Source: Actinomycetes bacterium
GTDB taxonomy: Bacteria; Actinomycetota; Actinomycetes; Actinomycetales; Microbacteriaceae
Assembly: GCA_029777095.1 (NCBI GenBank)
Contig: JAKOTS010000111.1
Location: forward strand, 1-64,000
DNA length: 64,000 bases
Direction of reading: 5' to 3'
The translations under genes were made by a program, and so were the position numbers. The notes under the pieces are model-generated. The model worked only from the letters and a program-made list of their open reading frames with translations. It did not search any database and was not told the origin of the DNA. Positions 8,502 to 17,692 of the stretch are shown in pieces. Position 1 is the first letter of the stretch. Every line of letters starts with the position of its first letter.

Positions 8502-9722
8502 GTGACCGAACGCACCCGCTGGATCCCAGTCATCGTGCTCCTCGCCTGCGGGGTCGCCGCGGCGATGATGTTCGCCAAGGTCGCGGCAATCTTCGTGCCG
8601 GTGCGCGAGCACTTCGCGAGCTCCGATGTCGTGATCGGGCTCGCCATCTCACTCCCGGGGCTGCTCGCATGCGTGCTGGGTGTCACCGCGGGCGTGCTTG
8701 TGGGCGAGCTGGGTGCGCGGCGCGTGTTGCTTGCGTGCATGGCGGCCGGTGCGGTGCTCTCGCTCCTGCAGGGTCTCGATCTGCCGCTCTGGCTGTTTCT
8801 TGTCGGCCGCACGCTTGAGGGCGTGGCGCACCTGGGCGTCGTGATCGCCGCTCCGGTGCTGATCATCAGCCTGAGCGCTCCACGCCAGCGGGGGCTCGTG
8901 ATGGCAATCTGGGGCAGCTTCTTCGGTCTGGCGTTTGCGCTCACTGGTTGGCTCGCCCCGATCATCGAGGCGGAGGGCGGGCCCAGACTCGTGTTCGCAG
9001 CGCACGGCCTGCTGATGGCTGCACTGCTCGTGCTCACGCTGGTACTACTCCCCCGCAGCCTCGGAGCGCCCGTTCGCGGCGAGCGACTCACCTGGCAGCG
9101 CTTCGGCACCGAGCACCTCGAGTCGTACCGCAACATGCGCTCACTCCTGCCGGGCACCGTCTTCGTGTGGCACACCCTGATGTACACGTCGCTGGTCACG
9201 TTCATTCCGCTTTTTGGCAGTCCCGAAGCGCTCGGCATGCTCCTGATTTGGATGCCACTGCTCAGCATTCTCGGAACCCTCAGCGCAGGCTTCGTCATCC
9301 GCGTCTTGCCCCGACCCGCGCTGGTCGCAAGCGCCGGCTACGCCATGGTTGCGGTGCTCACGATCGCGGTGTGGCTCGCGATCAGCGGCGACGTCGACAT
9401 CGTGGCGATCGCGCTCGTGTTGATGTTCTTCTCCGGGCTGATCCAGGGTGCCGCGTTCTCACTCATCCCGGCACTCAGCACCGACCCCGCGATCAACGCG
9501 CGCGCAAACGGCACCATCACGCAGCTTGGCAACCTCGGCAATCTGCTCGGCTCGCCGCTGTTTGCCGCCGCCCTCGCCGGCACGATGTTCGGCACCTTCG
9601 GTACGGTGGCGTTGCTGGTGGTTGTCTTGTGCGTCGGCGGCCTCGTGATGTGCGCCGTTACGCTGCGGTGGATGCGTCGACACGGCGTGCGGCCCACACC
9701 CCAGACAGCACACACACCGTAA
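8502..9722 (+). CDS. MFS transporter
   Basis: Twelve-helix major facilitator superfamily permease in the cytoplasmic membrane. About 406 residues from GTG 8502 (V-TERTRWIPVIVLLACGVAA), with the first helix starting right after the start. The MFS motif between helices 2 and 3 appears as GELGARRVLL, and helices 4-5 carry the RTLEGVAHLGVVIAAP block. The substrate cannot be assigned. GAAGAT lies six bases before the GTG; no Shine-Dalgarno is present. Its last 65 bp overlap the end of the convergent MFS gene on the other strand. The SRAP gene is divergent, 63 bp away. Confidence 0.85.
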   Translation: MTERTRWIPVIVLLACGVAAAMMFAKVAAIFVPVREHFASSDVVIGLAISLPGLLACVLGVTAGVLVGELGARRVLLACMAAGAVLSLLQGLDLPLWLFLVGRTLEGVAHLGVVIAAPVLIISLSAPRQRGLVMAIWGSFFGLAFALTGWLAPIIEAEGGPRLVFAAHGLLMAALLVLTLVLLPRSLGAPVRGERLTWQRFGTEHLESYRNMRSLLPGTVFVWHTLMYTSLVTFIPLFGSPEALGMLLIWMPLLSILGTLSAGFVIRVLPRPALVASAGYAMVAVLTIAVWLAISGDVDIVAIALVLMFFSGLIQGAAFSLIPALSTDPAINARANGTITQLGNLGNLLGSPLFAAALAGTMFGTFGTVALLVVVLCVGGLVMCAVTLRWMRRHGVRPTPQTAHTP

Positions 9723-10959
9723 AGATCGCGATTGCGACCACGATGATCAGCATCGGGAGGGTCCAGCCGCCCGAAACCTCGTGCAGCAGGCCGACCAGCG
9801 GCGCCGATGTGGCCGCGATGACATAGCCGCAGCCCTGCACGAGCGCCGACATTCCTGCCGCTTCACCACTCCCCCTGGCGATCCGCACAAGCGTCGTGAA
9901 AATCACCACGAAACCGCCGGCCTGCCCAAGCCCGCCAAACACCACCCAGATCAAGAACAGGCTGGGCGCCAGGAGCAGTCCGAGCGCCATGGTCAACCAG
10001 CATCCGCAAATCACCAGCGCGGGCACAATCGGCGAGCCAAACCGCGCAAGGAGCGGCACGAGAAACGCGCCCGCGATACCGAACCCCTGAAACATCGACG
10101 CCAGCGCACCGGCGCCCGCCTGATCGGTTCCAAGCGTGTCGGCAAGAAACGTCGGCAGCCAGGTCGAGATGCCGTAGTAGGCGAACGATTGCATGCCAAA
10201 CGCGCCAGCAAGCATCCATGCGACGGGGATGCGCCATGCCGGGCGCTCACCCGCGTGAGCCGCGCGGACGACCGGCATTGGTCCGGTGAGTTCGTCAACC
10301 GTCTGCTGCGGCCCGGTGACGGCTGGCGGGTGCGCGCCGCTCTCGCCTGAATCGTGCTGCGCCCACGAGCGCGCGCCGCGATCCCGGCGCATGTGGACGC
10401 CCCAGAGCGCGAGCCCACCCAGCGCGAGCACCCCCCACGCGAGCAGGGCGAGCGGCCAGCCAATCATGGCAGCCAAGGGTGCCGTACCGAGCGATGTGAG
10501 CAGCGAACCGAGGTTCAGCATCGCCGTGTATGCCGCGGTGACGATGGCCACGCGCTCGCCCGGCACATCGAGCCTGATGATCACGGGCATCACGACATTG
10601 CCCACGGTAATGGCCGCCCCAATGATCAGCATGCCGGCGAGCATCCCGCCAAACCCGGGCAGTGAGCGCACAAGCGTGCCGAGCAGGACGCCCGAGAGTG
10701 TGAGCAAGACCGCTGTTTCGGCACCCGCGCGCCGAACCACGAGCGCCGCCAACGGCGTCAGGATCGCAAACATCAACACCGGCACGGTAGTGATGAGCCC
10801 AGCAGCGGATGCCGTCAGCACCAGGTCGTTCGCAATGTCACCCAACACCGGGGTCGGCGCCACGATCGGCCCGCGCATGCTCACCGCCGCGACGAGCACA
10901 CCCGCCACCACCAACCACGGAATCCGCCGCGAACGTTGAGAGCGAGTCGCGGAAGCCAT
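9658..10959 (-). CDS. MFS transporter, CynX/NimT-like
   Basis: Twelve-helix permease, 433 residues, resembling the CynX/NimT (cyanate / nitroimidazole resistance) group: N-terminal SMRGPIVAPTPVLGDIANDLVLTASAAGLITTVPVL is typical of that branch, and the central cytoplasmic loop (about 205-240) is long and charged. Substrate unknown. ATG 10959 has TAGGCT six bases upstream (10966-10971); the TAG of that box is the stop codon of the upstream DfsB-like gene, so the two genes abut. The C-terminus (ARRVDASTAA) overlaps the convergent MFS gene by 65 bp. Confidence 0.85.
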   Translation of the reverse strand: MASATRSQRSRRIPWLVVAGVLVAAVSMRGPIVAPTPVLGDIANDLVLTASAAGLITTVPVLMFAILTPLAALVVRRAGAETAVLLTLSGVLLGTLVRSLPGFGGMLAGMLIIGAAITVGNVVMPVIIRLDVPGERVAIVTAAYTAMLNLGSLLTSLGTAPLAAMIGWPLALLAWGVLALGGLALWGVHMRRDRGARSWAQHDSGESGAHPPAVTGPQQTVDELTGPMPVVRAAHAGERPAWRIPVAWMLAGAFGMQSFAYYGISTWLPTFLADTLGTDQAGAGALASMFQGFGIAGAFLVPLLARFGSPIVPALVICGCWLTMALGLLLAPSLFLIWVVFGGLGQAGGFVVIFTTLVRIARGSGEAAGMSALVQGCGYVIAATSAPLVGLLHEVSGGWTLPMLIIVVAIAIFTVCVLSGVWAARRVDASTAA

Positions 10960-10965
10960 GATCCA

Positions 10966-10971
10966 AGCCTA
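10966..10971 (-). promoter_or_regulatory. -10 box of the CynX-like MFS gene
   Basis: TAGGCT on the minus strand, six bases before ATG 10959. Its first three bases are the stop codon of the preceding DfsB/ClbS-like gene. Confidence 0.45.
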
Positions 10972-11469
10972 CGAGTCGGCCAGTCCTGCTTCGATCAGCT
11001 CGCGAGCCCACAGATAGTGTTCTCCACCGCTCATCAGGCAATACCTACCGAACGGCAGGCCGTGCATCCATGGAAAGAGTGTGGGGTCTGCCAGCGCGTC
11101 GTCGTCGTAGGCCGAGACCGCGTCTTGCAGGCGTTCGTGCGAATCGACCAATCGGCCGCGGAGCTCGTCGATCGGGGTGCTACGCCACTCGTCGCGCAGC
11201 TTCACGTTCAGCGCGTCAAGGTCACGCCAGGTGTAGCCCTCGGCAGGCACCTCGGGGATGCCGCCCTGCGCGGCGATCACACTCCACGATTCGCGCGCGA
11301 GGTGCCACGCATGCAAATGGGCCAGCACGTCGGCCACAGTCTCGTAATGACTGTCACCCGCGAACTTCTTATCGAACGCCTCGGGCGGAAGTGCGTCGAT
11401 GAATGCCAGCAGCGCGTCCATCTCGGCGGCGTTGCGCGCGAGGATCGCATCGCGTTGAACCGTTGTCAT
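10969..11469 (-). CDS. DfsB/ClbS-family four-helix-bundle protein
   Basis: 166-residue protein of the DinB-like superfamily, closest by pattern to the DfsB/ClbS group (residues 44-56 DVLAHLHAWHLAR, then EVPAEGYTWRDLDALN and FPWMHGLPFGRYCLMSGGEHY). ClbS hydrolyses and detoxifies the genotoxin colibactin and binds DNA; most relatives have no known substrate. The histidines in AHLHAWH and GGEHY fit the usual metal/active-site positions. ATG 11469 has TAGAGT six bases upstream. Codirectional with trpD (78 bp away) and immediately upstream of the CynX-like transporter, so a link to resistance or export is possible but unproven. Confidence 0.78.
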   Translation of the reverse strand: MTTVQRDAILARNAAEMDALLAFIDALPPEAFDKKFAGDSHYETVADVLAHLHAWHLARESWSVIAAQGGIPEVPAEGYTWRDLDALNVKLRDEWRSTPIDELRGRLVDSHERLQDAVSAYDDDALADPTLFPWMHGLPFGRYCLMSGGEHYLWARELIEAGLADS

Positions 11470-11475
11470 GGCGCG

Positions 11476-11481
11476 ACTCTA
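11476..11481 (-). promoter_or_regulatory. -10 box of the DfsB-like gene
   Basis: TAGAGT on the minus strand, six bases before ATG 11469. Confidence 0.4.
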
Positions 11482-11546
11482 TCGCCGCGCCCGCCCACAG
11501 CACCATGCCGAATTCTCGTGCCCGGCCGCGCGCCGCGGCGCGATGG

Positions 11547-12650
11547 TTAGGGCGTGGTCGAGGCGACGGTGGACTCGTCGACGGCGTCGCCCTCGGCAGC
11601 GAGCTGTGCCGAGGCATCCACCCAGTCTGAGAGCTTCGCGCGCGCCGCACCCGAGTCGATCGCTGCGGCCGCAAGAGTCAGCTGTTCGTCGAGGCGCTCA
11701 AGGAGCGGACGCGCAACCTGCGTCGCGTCGCCCGCGAGCTTGAACGTAACCATGCCCGCCGCCGCGTTGAGCAGCACAATGTCGCGCACCGCACCGCGCT
11801 CGCCATCGAGCACTCGCCGTACGACCTCTGCGTTCTCCGAGGGGGCACCGCCGCGGAGCGCATCGATCGTCACAAACGGGATCCCAAGATCGCGAGGGTC
11901 GAGATCGTGCTCGTGGATGTCGCCGCGGCTGACCTCCCAAATATGGCTGTGGCCCGTCGTAGTCAGTTCGTCGAGGCCATCGTCGCCACGGAACACGAGC
12001 GCCGTGGCGCCCCGGGTGCGGAATACGCCGGTGATCAGCGGCACCCGATCGAGCTGCGCGACACCGACAGCGTTCGCTTCGGCGCGGGCCGGGTTGCACA
12101 GCGGACCCAAGAAGTTGAAGACCGTCGGCACACCCAACTCGGCGCGAGTCGCCGCCGCGTGGCGAAAACCGGGGTGAAACGCCGACGCGAACGCGAAGGT
12201 AATGCCGGTGCGGCGGAGGGTCTCCGCAACGCGTTCCGGCGACAACGTGAGGTCAATGCCGAGCGCCGCGAGCACATCCGAAGATCCAGAAGACGAGCTT
12301 GCGGCCCGGTTCCCGTGCTTAATAACAGGGATGCCGGCAGCCGCCGCAACAATCGAGGCCATTGTCGACACGTTCACGGTGCCGAACTGGTCGCCACCAG
12401 TGCCCACGATGTCAAGTGCCATCGGGTCGACGTGCAGCGGGAGCGCCGCCTCAAGGATCGCGTCACGAAAACCGACGATCTCACTGACCGTCTCGCCCTT
12501 GGCTCGAAGAGCAACCAAGAACCCTGCAAGCTGCGACGGGGTGGCGTCACCGTTCATTACTTGCCGCATCGCCCAGGTGGCTTCCGAGACGCTGAGGTCT
12601 TCGTTTCGTAACACGGCAGCGATCACAAGAGGCCAAGTCGTCGTCTGCAT
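11547..12650 (-). CDS. trpD: Anthranilate phosphoribosyltransferase
   Basis: Second step of tryptophan synthesis: transfers phosphoribose from PRPP to anthranilate. 367 residues. The PRPP-binding GTGGD lies at 83-87, NVSTMAS at 93-99 and [15 protein letters not shown] at 111-125, then the catalytic DDGLDE block. The start ATG 12650 gives the usual N-terminus (a helical domain starting [15 protein letters not shown]); a longer frame upstream lacks family similarity. TAGAAT lies seven bases upstream, with no Shine-Dalgarno. The gene stands alone, away from other trp genes, which is common in actinobacteria. It is divergent from ctaE across a 213-bp gap. Confidence 0.95.
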   Translation of the reverse strand: MQTTTWPLVIAAVLRNEDLSVSEATWAMRQVMNGDATPSQLAGFLVALRAKGETVSEIVGFRDAILEAALPLHVDPMALDIVGTGGDQFGTVNVSTMASIVAAAAGIPVIKHGNRAASSSSGSSDVLAALGIDLTLSPERVAETLRRTGITFAFASAFHPGFRHAAATRAELGVPTVFNFLGPLCNPARAEANAVGVAQLDRVPLITGVFRTRGATALVFRGDDGLDELTTTGHSHIWEVSRGDIHEHDLDPRDLGIPFVTIDALRGGAPSENAEVVRRVLDGERGAVRDIVLLNAAAGMVTFKLAGDATQVARPLLERLDEQLTLAAAAIDSGAARAKLSDWVDASAQLAAEGDAVDESTVASTTP

Positions 12651-12657
12651 GATTGCA

Positions 12658-12663
12658 ATTCTA
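12658..12663 (-). promoter_or_regulatory. -10 box of trpD
   Basis: TAGAAT on the minus strand, seven bases before ATG 12650; an overlapping TATAGA is at 12660-12665. Confidence 0.4.
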
Positions 12664-12851
12664 TAGAGCGGAGTACGCCCGAACCGGACGTGTTGCAGTC
12701 GTTTGGTGGCCACGATCCCCATCGTGACCTGGACATCCAGCGGCTTCACAGATCGCTTCCGGCGATCCCCCAGCAAGCACAATTACATTTGTCTGAGCGT
12801 CCGCGAAAGCCAATCACCGACCGACGTGCAAATCTCGCTCTGGTTATCGGT

Positions 12852-12857
12852 CATAAT
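12852..12857 (+). promoter_or_regulatory. Candidate -10 of the ctaE-qcrCAB unit
   Basis: CATAAT, six bases before the GTG at 12864. The spacing fits a leaderless transcript; no good -35 is visible. The rest of the 213-bp trpD-ctaE gap shows no gene. Confidence 0.35.
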
Positions 12858-12863
12858 GGTTCT

Positions 12864-13490
12864 GTGACGACGACCCAAGCTAACTACGCCCCGGCGGCGA
12901 ATCTCAGACGACCCGACCCAGTGTCGGTCGGTACGATCGTGTGGCTCGGCAGTGAAGTTATGTTCTTCGCCGGCCTCTTCGCGATCTACTTCACCCTGCG
13001 CAGCACCTCACCCGATTTGTGGGCTGAGCGCACGACACTCCTGACGGTCCCTTACGCGACCGTCAACACGATCATCCTCGTGCTGTCGTCGTTCACCGCC
13101 CAGATGGGCGTGTTCGCGGCTGAGAAGCGCCGTCCGTATTCGACTGGCAAGGGCCTCCGCAACTGGGGAATGGTTGAGTGGTTCTTCTTGACCTTCGCCC
13201 TGGGTGCCATCTTCGTGTCCGGCCAGGTTTGGGAATACTCCATGCTGGTCGCCGAAGGTATGCCCATCTATGCGGATGCCTACGCCTCAGCCTTCTACAT
13301 CACCACTGGCTTCCACGCCATCCACGTGACCGGCGGACTGATCGCCTTCCTCCTCGTAATCGGGCGTGCCTACGCCGTGAAGAACTTCGGTAAAAAGGAG
13401 GAGACGAGCGCAATCGTCATCTCCTACTACTGGCACTTCGTCGATGTCGTGTGGGTTGCACTGTTCCTCGTCATCTACTTCCTGAAATAG
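12864..13490 (+). CDS. ctaE: Cytochrome c oxidase subunit III
   Basis: Membrane subunit III of the aa3-type oxidase, which joins the bcc complex in the actinobacterial respiratory supercomplex. 208 residues with five transmembrane helices, matching the short actinobacterial form. Typical blocks: [22 protein letters not shown], then [20 protein letters not shown] and [21 protein letters not shown] at the C-terminus. GTG 12864 is chosen because the first helix follows at the usual distance and CATAAT lies six bases before it. It heads the ctaE-qcrC-qcrA-qcrB operon; qcrC follows after 19 bp. Confidence 0.95.
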   Translation: MTTTQANYAPAANLRRPDPVSVGTIVWLGSEVMFFAGLFAIYFTLRSTSPDLWAERTTLLTVPYATVNTIILVLSSFTAQMGVFAAEKRRPYSTGKGLRNWGMVEWFFLTFALGAIFVSGQVWEYSMLVAEGMPIYADAYASAFYITTGFHAIHVTGGLIAFLLVIGRAYAVKNFGKKEETSAIVISYYWHFVDVVWVALFLVIYFLK

Positions 13491-13509
13491 AGCGGAGCAG
13501 CACATAAAC

Positions 13510-14337
13510 ATGGCTACTCAGAACAATCGCCGCGCTGCAAAGCCCGCGAAAGCGCCCCGCACGGGTCGCCGCAGCCCTTGGGCCGCAGCCGCACTCATCG
13601 GCATTGGCCTGCTCATCACGGGCGGCGTCTATGCCGGCGCAACCGCGGCCTCCGCTGGTTCCGGCTCGAACGACTCGGTCGCGACGTCGCTCACCACCGA
13701 AGACGGCAAGAAGCTGTTCCAGGCAAACTGCGCCTCGTGCCACGGCATGAACCTGCAGGGCACCTCGAACGGCCCTACCCTCATCGGCGTGGGCGCGATG
13801 GCAGTCGACTTCCAGGTCGGCACTGGCCGCATGCCGCTGCAGGCTCAGGGGCCCCAGGCTCCGTCCAAGCCCGTGCAGTTCACGGACGCCCAGGTCACCG
13901 CAATGGCCGACTGGGTACAGTCCGTCTCGCCCGGTCCTGGCATTGCCGACGAACGCTACCTCGACGGTGAAGGCGACGCCGGCCGTGGTGCCGAGCTGTT
14001 CCGCATCAACTGCGCAATGTGCCACAACGTTGGTGGCGCCGGTGGCGCACTGACTGAGGGCAAGTACGCGCCCGGACTTGCCGGTGTGCTCCCGCAGCAC
14101 ATCTACGCCGCTATGGCGACCGGCCCGCAGAACATGCCTGTCTTCAGCGACATGAACCTGACGCCTGATGACAAGCGCGACATCATCAGCGCACTCATGT
14201 GGAGCCACGAAAACGGCACGCCGGGTGGCTACACCCTTGGTGGATTCGGCCCAGTTGCTGAAGGACTCTTCATCTGGATCTTCGGTATCGGCGGCTTGGT
14301 CGCTGTAACCGTGTGGATCACGGCGAAGTCCAACTAG
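13510..14337 (+). CDS. qcrC: Menaquinol-cytochrome c reductase, dihaem cytochrome c subunit
   Basis: Dihaem cytochrome cc that passes electrons from the Rieske protein straight to the CuA site of the oxidase, replacing a soluble cytochrome c. 275 residues. A basic N-terminus and an N-terminal helix (residues 24-44) anchor it; haem motifs CASCH (74-78) and CAMCH (168-172) define two cytochrome domains, and a C-terminal helix (about 250-270) forms a second anchor. Haem-ligand methionines are expected in GRMPLQ and QNMPVF. ATG 13510 is preceded by a GGAG sequence. Confidence 0.97.
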   Translation: MATQNNRRAAKPAKAPRTGRRSPWAAAALIGIGLLITGGVYAGATAASAGSGSNDSVATSLTTEDGKKLFQANCASCHGMNLQGTSNGPTLIGVGAMAVDFQVGTGRMPLQAQGPQAPSKPVQFTDAQVTAMADWVQSVSPGPGIADERYLDGEGDAGRGAELFRINCAMCHNVGGAGGALTEGKYAPGLAGVLPQHIYAAMATGPQNMPVFSDMNLTPDDKRDIISALMWSHENGTPGGYTLGGFGPVAEGLFIWIFGIGGLVAVTVWITAKSN

Positions 14338-14386
14338 TCCACAACTTAGACACGCACGATACGAATGGAAACGCACGAGGAGCACA

Positions 14387-15442
14387 ATGGCACACGATGA
14401 CGGGTCGCTCGACGACGGACGGAGCTTCGTCCCCTCGACCGGGCTCGCGGTTGTCGTCCACGACGCCCCCGCGGCGCCGGCACTGCCCCCGCACCGGGAG
14501 CGCGTAACGGACAAAGACCCCGCGAAAATGCGGAGCGCAGTGCGCGCCGTATACACGTGGTTCTACCTCTCGGTCGCGGGAAGCATCTGGGCTATTGCCG
14601 CCTACATGATCTTCCCGATCGAGGATGGCCGCTGGAGCAGCATTACCGAGAACAACATGTTCATCGGTATCGGTTCAGCGCTGGCACTGCTCGCACTCGG
14701 CATCGGCGCCATCCACTGGTCGAAGGCTGTGATGAGCGACGTCGAGCACGTCGAGCACCGCCACCCGACCCGTGGCAAAGACGCGACGCGCGAAGTTGCG
14801 ATCGAGGTCTTCGAGGAGGCGAACGAAGACTCCGGTTTCGGTCGCCGCACGATGATCCGCAACTCGCTGTTCGCGGCGCTGATCGCCTTCCCGTTGCCGG
14901 GCATCGTTCTCTTCCGCGGTCTCGCACCTCACGGTGTCGACCCGGTGGAGCTGCTCGAGAACACCATGTGGGAGAAGGGCACTCGGTTGGTCAAAGACCC
15001 GACCGGTACCCCGATTCGCGCAGCAGACGTGACCATCGGCTCCGCCGTGCACGTGATCCCCGAGTCGCTCACCGAGCTCAGCCACAGCGATGGTTACCTC
15101 GAGGAGAAGGCAAAGGCAATTGTGTTGCTGATGCGCTTGCGCCCCGAAGAACTGATCGAGTCGCCTGAGAAGGCTGACTGGTCGTACGACGGCATCGTTG
15201 CGTACTCGAAGGTCTGCACCCACGTTGGTTGCCCCGTTGCTCTTTACGAGCAGCACACGCACCACCTGCTGTGCCCCTGCCACCAGTCGCAGTTCGACGT
15301 GACCGACCACGCGGCCGTGATCTTCGGCCCCGCGGCCCGTCCGCTGCCCCAGCTCCCCATCACGGTGGACGCTGATGGCTACCTGGTCGCACGCAGCGAC
15401 TTCCATGAACCCGTCGGCCCGAGCTTCTGGGAGCGTCATTGA
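14387..15442 (+). CDS. qcrA: Rieske iron-sulfur subunit of the bcc complex
   Basis: Rieske 2Fe-2S protein of the menaquinol:cytochrome c reductase. 351 residues, the long actinobacterial form with three N-terminal membrane helices (about 50-72, 88-108 and 160-182) before the soluble head. Cluster ligands lie in CTHVGC (near residue 276) and CPCHQSQFD (near 295). ATG 14387 follows GAGGAGCAC, a good Shine-Dalgarno. The stop TGA overlaps the TTG start of qcrB. Confidence 0.97.
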   Translation: MAHDDGSLDDGRSFVPSTGLAVVVHDAPAAPALPPHRERVTDKDPAKMRSAVRAVYTWFYLSVAGSIWAIAAYMIFPIEDGRWSSITENNMFIGIGSALALLALGIGAIHWSKAVMSDVEHVEHRHPTRGKDATREVAIEVFEEANEDSGFGRRTMIRNSLFAALIAFPLPGIVLFRGLAPHGVDPVELLENTMWEKGTRLVKDPTGTPIRAADVTIGSAVHVIPESLTELSHSDGYLEEKAKAIVLLMRLRPEELIESPEKADWSYDGIVAYSKVCTHVGCPVALYEQHTHHLLCPCHQSQFDVTDHAAVIFGPAARPLPQLPITVDADGYLVARSDFHEPVGPSFWERH

Positions 15443-17127
15443 GTACCTCAACTGTTGAAGAGAAGAAGAAAGACGCCCCCCTGGGTGGTCGCTTCATCGG
15501 CGCAACGTCGAACTACATCGACGAGCGCACAAGCCTCTCTGGCTTTATCAAGGAGCTAGGCCGCAAGGTCTTCCCTGACCACTGGTCATTCATGCTCGGC
15601 GAGATAGCCCTGTGGAGCTTCGTCGTGGTGCTGCTTTCCGGCACATTCCTGACGTTCTTCTTCCAGGCATCCATGGTCGAGACCCACTACACCGGTCAGT
15701 ACCCGCTGATGCGTGGCATCCCGATGTCTGCGGCACTCGAGTCGACCCTGCGCATCTCATTTGATGTGCGCGGTGGCCTCCTTGTGCGTCAGATCCACCA
15801 CTGGGCAGCATTGCTGTTCGTGGCTGGTGTCGGCATCCACATGCTCCGCGTGTTCTTCACGGGTGCGTTCCGCAAGCCCCGCGAGCTCAACTGGGTCATC
15901 GGCTTCGTGCTGTTCATCCTGGCCATGGCTGAGGGCTTTACCGGTTACTCGCTCCCCGACGACCTGCTCTCGGGTAACGGTCTGCGCATTATCGACGGCA
16001 TGGTCAAGGGCATCCCGCTCATCGGAACCTGGACTTCGTTCCTGTTGTTCGGTGGCGAGTTCCCGGGCACCGAGATTGTCGGCCGCCTTTACACGCTGCA
16101 CATCCTGTTGCTGCCGGCGATCCTGGTCGCACTCCTTGGTGTCCACCTCATGTTGATGATCATCAACAAGCACACGCAGTTCGCTGGCCCCGGCCGCACG
16201 AACGACAACGTCGTGGGCTACCCGATGATGCCCGTTTACATGTCGAAGATGGGCGGATTCTTCTTCCTCGTCTTCGGTGCAATCGTCGCCATCGCGAGCT
16301 TCTTCTCGATCAACGCGGTCTGGAACTATGGCCCGTACGACCCGTCACCGGTGTCGGCGGGTACGCAGCCTGACTGGTACATCGGATTCGCTGACGGCGC
16401 GCTGCGTCTGGTGCCACCGCACCTCGAGTCAGTGTTCTGGGGCCACACCTGGTCGTGGAACATCCTGATCCCGCTCGCTGTGATCGGTATCTTCATCATC
16501 CTCGTCCTGATCTACCCCTTCATCGAAGCGTGGATCACGGGCGACAAGCGCGAGCACCACATTGCTGAGCGTCCCCGCAACGCGGCGACCCGCACGGCAA
16601 TCGGTGCAGCCGGTGTCACGTTCTACGCTGTCATGTGGGCAGCCGCGAGCTCGGACCTCATGGCAACGCACTTCTGGCTGACGATGGAGGGTGTCATTCA
16701 CGCCCTGCAGGCGCTGCTCATCCTCGGCCCGATCCTGGCGTACTTCGTTACCAAGCGCATCTGTATCGCGCTGCAGCGTAAGGACCGCGAGATCGTGTTG
16801 CACGGTTACGAGTCGGGCCGCATTGTCCGCCTCCCCGGTGGCGAGTACATCGAGGTCCACCAGCCCGTCGATGAGTACGAGCGCTGGAAGCTGATCGCCC
16901 ACGAGAACTACGAACCGCTTGTGGTTCGCCCGAACTCGCGTGGACGAATTGCCTGGCACGAGAACCTCCGTGCGAGCATCTCGCGCTGGTTCTTCGAAGA
17001 CCGTCTCACTCCCGTGACCAACGCGATGCTGGCTTCCGGCCACCACGACGAGGTCGAGGAGCAGGAGCACATTGCCGAGGGCAAGGCTGCCGAGATCGCT
17101 TCGCAGGAAGAAAAGAAGCACAAGTAG
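15439..17127 (+). CDS. qcrB: Cytochrome b subunit of the bcc complex
   Basis: Haem b subunit that oxidises menaquinol. 562 residues with eight or nine membrane helices. Haem ligands fall in RQIHHWAALLFVAGVGIHM and LYTLHILLLPAILVALLGVH, and the Qo-site motif appears as PDWYIGF (PEWY in mitochondria). A long hydrophilic C-terminal tail (after about residue 440) is typical of actinobacteria. The start is TTG 15439, overlapping the qcrA TGA by four bases (TTGA), which implies translational coupling. A strong terminator follows 24 bp after the stop. Confidence 0.97.
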   Translation: MSTSTVEEKKKDAPLGGRFIGATSNYIDERTSLSGFIKELGRKVFPDHWSFMLGEIALWSFVVVLLSGTFLTFFFQASMVETHYTGQYPLMRGIPMSAALESTLRISFDVRGGLLVRQIHHWAALLFVAGVGIHMLRVFFTGAFRKPRELNWVIGFVLFILAMAEGFTGYSLPDDLLSGNGLRIIDGMVKGIPLIGTWTSFLLFGGEFPGTEIVGRLYTLHILLLPAILVALLGVHLMLMIINKHTQFAGPGRTNDNVVGYPMMPVYMSKMGGFFFLVFGAIVAIASFFSINAVWNYGPYDPSPVSAGTQPDWYIGFADGALRLVPPHLESVFWGHTWSWNILIPLAVIGIFIILVLIYPFIEAWITGDKREHHIAERPRNAATRTAIGAAGVTFYAVMWAAASSDLMATHFWLTMEGVIHALQALLILGPILAYFVTKRICIALQRKDREIVLHGYESGRIVRLPGGEYIEVHQPVDEYERWKLIAHENYEPLVVRPNSRGRIAWHENLRASISRWFFEDRLTPVTNAMLASGHHDEVEEQEHIAEGKAAEIASQEEKKHK

Positions 17128-17150
17128 TCGTCACACCGCGTGTGACAAAA

Positions 17151-17178
17151 GCGGGGCCGTCCTTCGGGACGGCCCCGC
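17151..17178 (+). terminator. Terminator of ctaE-qcrCAB
   Basis: Perfect 12-bp stem (17151-17162 with 17167-17178) closed by a TTCG loop, preceded by AAAA and followed by TTTCTCGTT. It ends the plus-strand respiratory operon. Confidence 0.85.
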
Positions 17179-17227
17179 TTTCTCGTTCCCACTCCACTCC
17201 CCCGGCCCTCGAACAATGCCACAGTCG

Positions 17228-17233
17228 TAGCAT
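17228..17233 (+). promoter_or_regulatory. -10 box of the rhodanese gene
   Basis: TAGCAT, six bases before ATG 17240, the leaderless spacing seen elsewhere in the window. Confidence 0.45.
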
Positions 17234-17239
17234 CGAGAT

Positions 17240-17692
17240 ATGAGCACAGTTTCGTCGTTCCCAAGCGATCCCGATCAGCCCAGAGATGCCGCCGCACACT
17301 TTGCCGCGCGCCTCCGCTTCGAGACAGATCCCTCCGATGTCTACACGGCGCAGAAGCAGGGCGATGCGGTCACACTCATCGACGTGCGCAGTGACGAGGC
17401 CTGGCGCCAAGGCCGCATTCCCGGCGCGCTCCACATGCCATACGCCGAGATGCCCGAACGAGCACTCGCCGAGCTGGATCCCGCGGTACCGGTCGTTGTC
17501 TATTGCTGGAGTCCGGGTTGCAATGCGGGGCACAAGGGTGCGCTCGCACTCAGCACCCTCGGCTTCACCGTGCGCGAGATGATTGGCGGCTACGAGTACT
17601 GGGTGCGAAGCGGGCAGCCCACCGAAGACGACAGCGGCCCCCTCGAGCGCGTCTTCGACCCGCTCACGATGGTTGTGCGCAAACGGGCGTAG
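17240..17692 (+). CDS. Rhodanese-like sulfurtransferase domain protein
   Basis: Single rhodanese domain, 150 residues. Core blocks: VTLIDVRSDEAWRQGRIPGALHMPYAEM (44-71) and the active-site loop VVVYCWSPGCNAG, where C89 is the expected persulfide cysteine and C94 is a second nearby cysteine. Such proteins transfer sulfane sulfur, but many single-domain members are regulatory and the acceptor is unknown. No Shine-Dalgarno; TAGCAT lies six bases before ATG 17240. It has its own promoter, between the qcr terminator and a 640-bp non-coding block. Confidence 0.88.
   Translation: MSTVSSFPSDPDQPRDAAAHFAARLRFETDPSDVYTAQKQGDAVTLIDVRSDEAWRQGRIPGALHMPYAEMPERALAELDPAVPVVVYCWSPGCNAGHKGALALSTLGFTVREMIGGYEYWVRSGQPTEDDSGPLERVFDPLTMVVRKRA

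Noticed and set aside
11520..11545. GC palindrome CGCGCCGCGGCGCG after trpD as terminator
   Set aside because: A self-complementary GC run without loop or T-run; too common in such DNA to call.
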